DNA of 64,000 bases from Rugosimonospora africana (GTDB lineage Bacteria; Actinomycetota; Actinomycetes; Mycobacteriales; Micromonosporaceae): the NCBI RefSeq assembly GCF_016862975.1, contig NZ_BONZ01000013.1, forward strand, positions 372,001-436,000, written 5' to 3'. Each line of letters starts with the position of its first letter. The stretch's first letter is position 1. Shown here one piece after another: positions 58,260-64,000 of the stretch. Position numbers and translations under genes: made by a program. Below the pieces are notes generated by a model that ran no database searches, was not told the DNA's origin, and saw only the letters and a program-made list of their open reading frames with translations.

Positions 58260-59099
58260 GTGCCCTCGAATTTCGCCGCCTACCTTCGGGTGTACGAGCC
58301 GTTGACCGCTTTCGACCGGGAGCGCCAACTTTACTGGCGTCGGTACGTGAAGGACGGTCGCGCCATCGGTCCGCTGGATGGCCCCGGCCGGCAGCGCACC
58401 GTCGTCCTGGAGGCGCTGGGCGCCGGCTGGACGAGGCTGCCCGACCTGCCGGACGAGGCTTACGTCCTGGAGACCGATGAGACGCTGCTGATCTGCCCAT
58501 GGAACCTGCGGTTCCGGGTCGCCGAGGCCGCGCTGTCCGCCCGGGACGGGGTGCCGGCGGTACTCGCCGACGCGTTCGTCCCCCCGACCCTCGCCGGCCT
58601 GGCCAAGTCCGTGGTCGAGGACTGGCGCAGCGGGGCCAAGGTGCTCGAGCAGGGGATGCCCCGGGTGCACGAGCAGGTTTCCACCTGGGGCGTGCCGCTG
58701 CGCTGGTTCGTGTTCGTCGACCTGTCCGAGAAGCAGCTGTCCGTCCGGCCGGGCCGGCGGGTGCTGCGGTACCGGACGGAGATCTCCAAGGCCCGCCGGC
58801 GCGCTCACCGGGCCCACTCGGTGCTCCGCAAGGCGCTCGGTGACGCGCCGATCACCGAGGCGGTCGAGGAGAGCACCCGGTGGCTGGAGGAGTTCCACCC
58901 CCGGTCGCTGGTCGAGTTGGACTACAGCGGACTTGTCCCACTTCTTTCGGATGACGCACTCGCCGCCGATGACTCCCCGGGGTTGGTGGCGACCGGGCTG
59001 GCCGGTCTCTCACGTGGCGACGCGGACTCCGCGACGGAGGCATATGAGCAGCTAGTTGCCAGGTGGCGGGCGGTACAACTGCTCGAACGAAGCAACTAA
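58260..59099 (+). CDS. conserved hypothetical protein between vdh and bldC
   Basis: 279 aa from GTG 58260. The pattern [29 protein letters not shown] opens the protein, and the middle has [18 protein letters not shown] and [24 protein letters not shown]. It is the counterpart of the Streptomyces gene between vdh and bldC (SCO4090 by memory). It is mostly helical and soluble; the function is unknown. It is divergent from vdh across a 130-base gap. Confidence 0.88.
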   Translation: MPSNFAAYLRVYEPLTAFDRERQLYWRRYVKDGRAIGPLDGPGRQRTVVLEALGAGWTRLPDLPDEAYVLETDETLLICPWNLRFRVAEAALSARDGVPAVLADAFVPPTLAGLAKSVVEDWRSGAKVLEQGMPRVHEQVSTWGVPLRWFVFVDLSEKQLSVRPGRRVLRYRTEISKARRRAHRAHSVLRKALGDAPITEAVEESTRWLEEFHPRSLVELDYSGLVPLLSDDALAADDSPGLVATGLAGLSRGDADSATEAYEQLVARWRAVQLLERSN

Positions 59100-59362
59100 G
59101 CTGAGAATGGCTCGTATTCGTGCGATAACGCAGCGTAGTAAATCATCCAAATAAGACATTATCTGTTGTACAAAATACGGAAAAATCGGGCATTCATCAT
59201 CCGTCCATCCACGGACCTTCAGCCGTTCGGTCCATGTCGGACATGCGGGACTAGCCGGACCATGGAATCGCGTCGGCCGGCGGGACCCCGGCCGTCGTTC
59301 GTAGATGCTCGCCGACGTGCTCTTTCCGCGGAGGCGGCGAAATATCTGTGGAGGAGTGACCG
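59100..59362 (+). promoter_or_regulatory. AT-rich leader of bldC
   Basis: Bases 59118-59215 are the most AT-rich stretch in the window. AAAT or ATTA cores recur with a 9-10 base period (59140, 59149, 59158, and 59173, 59183). BldC binds AT-rich direct repeats as a head-to-tail filament, so autoregulation is plausible. A 13-bp palindrome CATGTC-G-GACATG lies at 59233-59245. Confidence 0.5.
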
Positions 59363-59572
59363 ATGGCATCGCGTACGCACGAGCCTGAGCCGCTGCTGAC
59401 CCCGGCCGAGGTTGCGTCGATGTTCCGCGTCGACCCGAAGACCGTCACCCGGTGGGCCAAGGCGGGCAAGCTGAGCGCGATCCGCACGCTCGGCGGCCAT
59501 CGCCGGTACCGGGAGTCGGAGGTACGGGCCCTGTTGCAGGGGCAGATCCCCCAGCAGCGCCAGGGGGACTGA
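59363..59572 (+). CDS. bldC: developmental regulator BldC
   Basis: 69 aa. The sequence EPLLTPAEVASMFRVDPKTVTRWAKAGKLSAIRTLGGHRRYRE is nearly identical to Streptomyces BldC, a MerR-type winged helix without ligand domain. BldC represses sporulation genes early in development, binding cooperatively to AT-rich direct repeats. Ribosome site GGAGG lies upstream of the ATG. The gene is convergent with PPOX and ends before a strong hairpin. Confidence 0.97.
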   Translation: MASRTHEPEPLLTPAEVASMFRVDPKTVTRWAKAGKLSAIRTLGGHRRYRESEVRALLQGQIPQQRQGD

Positions 59573-59612
59573 GCGCGACCGGCAACGCGGTTCGATCGAC
59601 GAACGAGCGAGT

Positions 59613-59661
59613 AGTCGGGGGCGGACGGTGTGCGTGAGGTGCACGCCGCCCGCCCCCGACT
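59613..59661. terminator. terminator between bldC and PPOX gene
   Basis: AGTCGGGGGCGG (59613-59624) pairs with CCGCCCCCGACT (59650-59661). Inner arms GTGC/GCAC extend the stem. The last base belongs to the stop codon of the convergent gene, so it serves both strands. Confidence 0.8.
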
Positions 59662-60065
59662 CATGAAGTCGCCGGGCCGGCGACCACCGGCTCGATCGCG
59701 ATGCCGACTGTCGTTTCCGGGCGGCGTCGCGCGCGCAGTGTCACGAGCCAACCCTGGAACCGGTACTTCTTCCTGATCGCGGCGATGATCCGGACGGTGT
59801 CGGCGGCCTCCAGTACGTGAGCCCGCGCCGCGACCGGCTCGCCGAGCAGCCTGCCGCGGACCGTGCACGCCGCGACCGTCACCGACGGCTCGCGCCGGAT
59901 CCGCTTCACTTTCCCGGCGGCCTGGTTCGTCCACACCGCCAGCCGGTCGCCGTCGCGTACCAGCCAGACCGGTGTCGCCACCGCGGTGCCATCCCTGCGG
60001 TACGTGGTCAGCGAGATGTACCGCTGGCCGCTCAGCCCTTCCAGCGCGTCCGTCACGGCTGGCAC
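59661..60065 (-). CDS. PPOX-class F420-dependent oxidoreductase
   Basis: 134 aa. The fold of pyridoxamine phosphate oxidase-like proteins is seen in GQRYISLTTYRRDGTAVATPVWLVRDGDRLAVWTNQAAGKVKRIRREPSVTVA. This short form with TYRRDGTAVATPVW is the actinobacterial F420H2-dependent group (Rv1155-like). Substrate unknown. A shared gap of 15 bases separates it from the TetR gene, which is on the same strand. Confidence 0.87.
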   Translation of the reverse strand: MPAVTDALEGLSGQRYISLTTYRRDGTAVATPVWLVRDGDRLAVWTNQAAGKVKRIRREPSVTVAACTVRGRLLGEPVAARAHVLEAADTVRIIAAIRKKYRFQGWLVTLRARRRPETTVGIAIEPVVAGPATS

Positions 60066-60080
60066 AGTACCGAGCCCCCG

Positions 60081-60752
60081 CTAGGCCGGTGGGTCGCCGA
60101 TACCCGCGGTCAGCGACGTGTAGGCCGCCGCGCGTAGCTCGGTGAGCGACTGCCGGCCGCCGGCGGCCTCGAACACCGCCAGCGCCGCCTTGATCGCGGC
60201 GGTGGCCGCCGCGGCGAGCAGCTGCGGGTACAGGTCGACCGGGTGCAGGCGGGTGCGGTCCGCGACGTACTCGGCGATCACGTCGTGCAGGTGCTGGAAG
60301 ATCATGTGGTACGTGCCGCCCAGCTCGGGCAGCCGTTCCATCAACCGCAGCCGGTCGAGTACCTGCTGCTGCTGGTCGGGGTCACCCAGCTCCATCGCGT
60401 CCAGCGCGGCGCCCACCGCCTCCACCGGTGACTCGGTATCCGGCCGGGCGAGCAGCGCGACCCGCATCCGTCCGGTGATGTTGAGCGCCACGTCGCCGTA
60501 GAGCACGTGCTGCTTGGACTGGAAGTACCGGAAGAACGTCCGTACCGCGACGTCGGCCGCCTCGGCGATCTCCTCGACCGTGGTCCGCTCGTACCCCTGC
60601 TTGGCGAACAGCCGCAGCGCGGCGGTCTCCAGGGCGGCCCGAGTCTCGATCTTCTTGCGTTCCCGGCGGGTCGGTGTGGTGGCCGCGCTGGCCGAAGCCG
60701 CCGCCCGCCGCTGGCCGGGCGCGGGTTCATGCCGGGTTGGCGCGGTATTCAC
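60081..60752 (-). CDS. TetR family regulator next to MMPL transporter
   Basis: 223 aa from GTG 60752, preceded by GAGAGGG. The helix-turn-helix is LRLFAKQGYERTTVEEIAEAADVAVRTFFRYFQSKQHVL (residues 42-80), a strong TetR match. The C-terminal part is helical. Divergent from the MMPL gene, and palindromes in the gap suggest it represses that transporter. Further in-frame starts exist upstream but overlap the operator region. Confidence 0.88.
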   Translation of the reverse strand: MNTAPTRHEPAPGQRRAAASASAATTPTRRERKKIETRAALETAALRLFAKQGYERTTVEEIAEAADVAVRTFFRYFQSKQHVLYGDVALNITGRMRVALLARPDTESPVEAVGAALDAMELGDPDQQQQVLDRLRLMERLPELGGTYHMIFQHLHDVIAEYVADRTRLHPVDLYPQLLAAAATAAIKAALAVFEAAGGRQSLTELRAAAYTSLTAGIGDPPA

Positions 60753-60787
60753 GCTTACCACCCTCTCATGGCCGGACCTGGCACGGC

Positions 60788-60819
60788 TGGCATGTTGTGC
60801 CAAGTGGCAGGCGATGCCA
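60788..60819. promoter_or_regulatory. nested palindrome between TetR and MMPL genes
   Basis: TGGCAT-N4-TGCCA-AG-TGGCA-N4-ATGCCA is perfectly symmetrical in its four boxes. Further TGGCAC (60779-60784) and GTGCCA (60797-60802 and 60831-60836) boxes surround it. The repeated core suits cooperative binding of two TetR dimers. Confidence 0.75.
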
Positions 60820-60868
60820 TGCTGCGCCTAGTGCCATCCTGCATGCCGTGTCACATTCAGGAGGTCCG

Positions 60869-62992
60869 ATGTTCGCAGCCCTCGCCCGCGCGGTGACCCG
60901 CCGCCCGTGGCTCGTGATCGTGAGTTGGTTGGTGGTGGCAGCCGCGCTCGTGCTCGCTGCCCCCGGCATCGGCTCGGTGAGCAATCCGGACCAGGCGGCC
61001 TTCCTGCCGTCCGGGTCGGAATCCGCCCGAGCGGCGGCGCTGGCCGCCCGCGAGTTTCCCGGCTCCACCCAAGACACCGCCGTGATCGTGGTCAGCCGCC
61101 CGGGCGGCAACCTGTCCGAGGCGGACGTCGCCGCCGTCGGTCGGCTCGCCGATCTGCCCCGTGCCGAGGGAGTCACTGGTATCACCTTCGACCCGGCACG
61201 CGACGTCGCCGCGAACCGGCGGGTCGCGATCCTGGTGGTCGGCTTCGCCGGGCCGGCGGAGCGGGCGGACACCCAGTCCGCGGTCGCGGCCCTGCGCCGA
61301 TCGGCTGCCGCGGCCGTCGCCGGTACCGGACTCTCGGTCGGGATGACCGGGCAGGCCGCGGTGGCCGCCGACACCAGAACGTCGTTCAACCGGGCGACGG
61401 TGATCGTGACCGTGGCCACCCTCGCGCTGATCGTCGCGCTGCTCCTGCTCATCTTCCGCAGCCCGGTGGCGGCGCTGTTACCGCTGCTCACCGTCGGACT
61501 CGTCTACGCGGTGACCACCGCCCTGATCGCCTGTGCCGGCCGGCTGCTGGGCTTCCAGGTCGGTCAGGAACTGCCGACGATGCTGACCGTGGTGCTGTTC
61601 GGCATCGGTACGGACTACGTGCTGTTTCTGCTGTTCCGGTACAGGGAACGGCTGCGGGCCGGCGACGGGCCGACCGAGGCGGTGGTCACCGCGCTGTCCC
61701 GGGTCGGTGAGGTCATCGCGTCGGCGGCGCTCGCGGTGATCGCCGCGTTCGCCGCGCTCATCCTGGCCAGGCTCGGGTTCTTCCGCACACTGGGGCCGGC
61801 GCTGGCGATCGGTGTCGGGGTGACGCTGCTCGCCGCGTTGACGCTGGTGCCGGCCGTGGTGACGGTCCTGGGCCGGTGGACGTTCTGGCCGAGCCGCCCG
61901 CGGGCGAGCGGTGCGGCCGCGCCGGTCGCCGAACCCCGGTTCGCGGTACTGGGCCGGGCGGTCGGGCGGCGTCCCGCCGCCGTACTCGCCGGTGGGCTGG
62001 TGCTCCTCGCCGCGCTGGGCGCCGGGCTCGGCTCGGTACGCCCGTCCTACGACCCGGTGGGGCAGTTGCCCGCGGGTACCGAGGCCAGTCGCGCGTTCCG
62101 TGAACTCCAGGTCGGCTTCCCGGCCGGAGCGCTCAACCCGACCACGGTGTACCTGCGCACCGCCGCCCCGCTCGCCGCGACCCAGCTGGACCAGTTCACC
62201 GCGCGGCTCGCCGCCGTACCCGGAGTGGCGTCGCCGCTGCCCCCGGTCGTGTCCGCCGACGGCCGGACCGCCGGGGTACCGCTCGTGCTGTCCGGCGCGC
62301 CGTACTCGACCGCTGCTCTGAACCTGGTGGACGGGCCGCTGCGCGACGCCGCCAGAGCCGCCGCCCCGGCCGGCTCCACGGTGCTGCTCGGCGGCCAGAC
62401 GATGGCGTACGCGGAGATCCGCAACGCGACCCACCGCGACCTCGCCGTCATCTTCCCGGTCGCGGCCGCGCTGTTCGCGCTGATCCTCGCCGGGCTCTTG
62501 CGCGCGTTGCTGGCGCCGGTGCAGCTGGTCGTGCTCGTGATCGCCGGGTTCGCGGCCACACTCGGGGCGACCGCCTGGCTGTTCACCAGCTCGCTCGCGT
62601 TCAGCATCCCGATCGTGCTGTACCTGTTCGTCACCGCGATCGGCACCGACTACAACATCCTGATCACCGCCCGGCTGCGCGAGGAGATCCGGGACGGGCG
62701 CCGGCCACGGGAGGCAGCCGCCCTTGCCGTGGCGCACGCCGGGCCGTCGGTCGCCGCCGCGGCGGCGATCCTCGCCGGTACGTTCGCCGCACTGCTGATC
62801 TCCGGTGTCCCGTTCTTCGTGCAGATCGGGTTCGCCGTGACGCTGGGGATCGCGCTGGTCGCGTACGTGGTGTCGATCCTGCTGGTACCGGCGTGCGGGG
62901 CGCTGACCGGATCGGCGGCATGGTGGCCCGCCCGGCCGCGCCCAACGATGGCCGCCGACATGAATCCACCACGCGTCGTCGCCGGGCGGTAG
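60869..62992 (+). CDS. MMPL family transporter
   Basis: 707 aa, ATG 60869 after AGGAGGT. It has two similar halves, each with one leading helix, an extracytoplasmic loop and five helices. The proton-relay Asp-Tyr pairs are in GIGTDYVLFLLFRYRE (near residue 248) and AIGTDYNILITARLREE (near 592). It resembles actinobacterial MmpL lipid or drug exporters of the smaller type. It is the first gene of a + strand set with two further membrane proteins and is divergent from TetR. Confidence 0.93.
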   Translation: MFAALARAVTRRPWLVIVSWLVVAAALVLAAPGIGSVSNPDQAAFLPSGSESARAAALAAREFPGSTQDTAVIVVSRPGGNLSEADVAAVGRLADLPRAEGVTGITFDPARDVAANRRVAILVVGFAGPAERADTQSAVAALRRSAAAAVAGTGLSVGMTGQAAVAADTRTSFNRATVIVTVATLALIVALLLLIFRSPVAALLPLLTVGLVYAVTTALIACAGRLLGFQVGQELPTMLTVVLFGIGTDYVLFLLFRYRERLRAGDGPTEAVVTALSRVGEVIASAALAVIAAFAALILARLGFFRTLGPALAIGVGVTLLAALTLVPAVVTVLGRWTFWPSRPRASGAAAPVAEPRFAVLGRAVGRRPAAVLAGGLVLLAALGAGLGSVRPSYDPVGQLPAGTEASRAFRELQVGFPAGALNPTTVYLRTAAPLAATQLDQFTARLAAVPGVASPLPPVVSADGRTAGVPLVLSGAPYSTAALNLVDGPLRDAARAAAPAGSTVLLGGQTMAYAEIRNATHRDLAVIFPVAAALFALILAGLLRALLAPVQLVVLVIAGFAATLGATAWLFTSSLAFSIPIVLYLFVTAIGTDYNILITARLREEIRDGRRPREAAALAVAHAGPSVAAAAAILAGTFAALLISGVPFFVQIGFAVTLGIALVAYVVSILLVPACGALTGSAAWWPARPRPTMAADMNPPRVVAGR

Positions 62993-63001
62993 CGTCAGGG
63001 A

Positions 63002-63553
63002 GTGCGTTCCCGGCTGCTGCGCAACCTGTTGTGGAGCCTGGCCGTGCTCGCTGTGCTGGCCGGGCTGAGCTTCGGGCTGCCCGCACTCGACAACGCCGTC
63101 GCCTCGGCACGACCGGTTCCGGCCGGCGTCCGGTACGACATCGGTGCCGGAGTCAGCCTGGTCCCACCGGTCGGGGCACAGCTGGACGTCGCGCACACGG
63201 TTCCGGGCGAGGACGAGGGCACCGCGTTGTTCCTGCTCGGCGGCGTGCGCTACTCGGTACGGGCGCTGCCGTTCACCGGTGGCCTCGATGAGGTCACCGC
63301 CCAGTTGCGGGAGAGCATCACGAGGACCCGCGGGTACCAGGTGACCGGGGCCGAGATGCCGGTGCGCACCGACGCCGGAGTGGCCGGGCGGCAGGGCGGG
63401 TACACGTCGCCGGGCCGGCAGGGCAGATACTGCGCCTTTCTCGCCGCCGGTACCGCCGTCGAGGTGACCTTCGCCGGCGGCGACCTGGAACTGCACGACT
63501 CCCTGCAGGCGCTGGAGACCAGCGTCCAGAGCATCACCTTCGGCCGGTCATGA
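63002..63553 (+). CDS. membrane-anchored hypothetical protein
   Basis: 183 aa, GTG start. One N-terminal hydrophobic segment (residues about 7-27) is followed by an extracytoplasmic beta-rich domain containing YDIGAGVSLVPPVGAQLD and ALFLLGGVRYSVRALPF. No family is recognised. It lies nine bases after the MMPL gene and overlaps the following PrsW-like gene start (ATGA), so it belongs to the same operon. Confidence 0.72.
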   Translation: MRSRLLRNLLWSLAVLAVLAGLSFGLPALDNAVASARPVPAGVRYDIGAGVSLVPPVGAQLDVAHTVPGEDEGTALFLLGGVRYSVRALPFTGGLDEVTAQLRESITRTRGYQVTGAEMPVRTDAGVAGRQGGYTSPGRQGRYCAFLAAGTAVEVTFAGGDLELHDSLQALETSVQSITFGRS

Positions 63554-64000
63554 ACCTACCCACCGAGGACCGGGCACCCGGTCCGGACAGCGTTCCCGCG
63601 GTACCCGAGGCCGGGCTGGTCATCCCGACTCCGGCCTGGGCCCGGGCCCGCCGGTCGCTGCGGCTGCCGGCGTTCTGGCTGCTGATCGCGCTGCTCCTGG
63701 TCGGCGGCTGGCAGATCGGCGCCCTGCTGCGCCAGGTCGCGGCAGGGTACCCGGCGGCCACCGGCCTCGCGATCGGCCTGTTCGGCCTGTACGCCGTGCT
63801 GTTCGTGGTGTTCGTCCGCAGCCTCGACTACTTCGAGCGGGAGCCGCCGCTGCTGCTGCTCACCGCGCTCGGCTGGGGCGCGCTCACGGCCACCGCGACG
63901 GCGGTGCGTGGCGACGCCGCAGTGCACGACCTGCTGGCCAAGCTGGTGTCCCCGGCGTTCGCGGCCAGCTGGGGTCCGGCTGTGGCCGGGCCGACCGTCG
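63550..64000 (+). CDS. PrsW-like intramembrane protease, N-terminal part (cut by edge)
   Basis: 150 residues are visible; the frame runs off the window. ATG 63550 overlaps the previous stop. Hydrophobic segments at about residues 40-60 and 75-92 are followed by LDYFEREPPLLLLTALGWGAL, the typical pattern of actinobacterial PrsW-family glutamic intramembrane proteases, and the last visible codons read GPAVAGPTV, where the family continues with the catalytic EE pair. Catalytic residues lie beyond the edge. Confidence 0.75.
   Translation, partial: MNLPTEDRAPGPDSVPAVPEAGLVIPTPAWARARRSLRLPAFWLLIALLLVGGWQIGALLRQVAAGYPAATGLAIGLFGLYAVLFVVFVRSLDYFEREPPLLLLTALGWGALTATATAVRGDAAVHDLLAKLVSPAFAASWGPAVAGPTV

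Noticed and set aside
59052-59369. Minus-strand frame of 105 codons over the bldC leader
   Set aside because: It covers the AT-rich regulatory stretch, has no coding bias and overlaps both neighbouring genes.

Overview
The window comes from a very GC-rich actinobacterium. The dnaK-grpE-dnaJ-hspR operon, HspR (HAIR) operators, BldC, valine dehydrogenase, an F420-type PPOX protein, an EspI-like ATPase, a DUF3073 protein and frequent GTG starts all point to Actinomycetes. The style and gene order most resemble the Micromonosporaceae; that placement is inferred from memory, not from a search. Almost everything is chromosomal housekeeping. I see no IS element, prophage, CRISPR array, tRNA or rRNA.

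Layout. 1-8 kb: the end of an NAD-kinase-like gene, a TetR/MFS efflux pair, and two adjacent dynamin-like GTPases read with a small membrane protein. 8-16.4 kb: the heat-shock block, dnaK-grpE-dnaJ-hspR and clpB, with a HAIR operator before dnaK and another before clpB. 16.4-27 kb: membrane proteins, an SDR, pyrE, an ArsR regulator with a palindromic operator, a class II aldolase-like protein, DedA, DUF2127, an AmmeMemoRadiSam pair (radical SAM and MEMO) and fructose-bisphosphate aldolase. 27-34.6 kb: an EspI-like ATPase, a degenerate lipid-kinase-like protein, purA, purD, and an ECF sigma factor with its partner. 34.6-42.5 kb: fatty-acid/CoA genes (acyl-CoA ligase, acyl-CoA dehydrogenase, SCP2, TetR) and the htdX-fabG4 / fadA2 block known from mycobacteria. 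42.5-55 kb: purB, purC, purSQL, purF and purM, interleaved with a GDT1-type transporter and a large Gly/Tyr-rich surface protein. 55-59.6 kb: a radical SAM/SPASM maturase with a 62-residue aromatic-rich peptide, inserted in the block purF-purM-DUF3073-vdh-(hypothetical)-bldC. 59.6-64 kb: PPOX, TetR, MMPL transporter, and an edge-cut PrsW-like protein.

How the genes work together. Seven purine genes plus purA and purB cover most steps from PRPP to AMP. HspR should repress both chaperone loci. The TetR at 38 kb probably controls the acyl-CoA genes through an 18-bp palindrome.

The best lead for a poorly described system is the two-gene RiPP locus at 55.1-56.35 kb. The maturase overlaps the precursor gene by 17 bases. 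The precursor tail carries regularly spaced aromatic residues that suit several three-residue cyclophanes. A stray CDGSH-type iron-sulfur motif follows in another frame. A second theme is in-frame tandem expansion inside coding genes: 7 x 18 bp in the MaoC gene, 2 x 54 bp in MEMO, 2 x 18 bp in an SDR.
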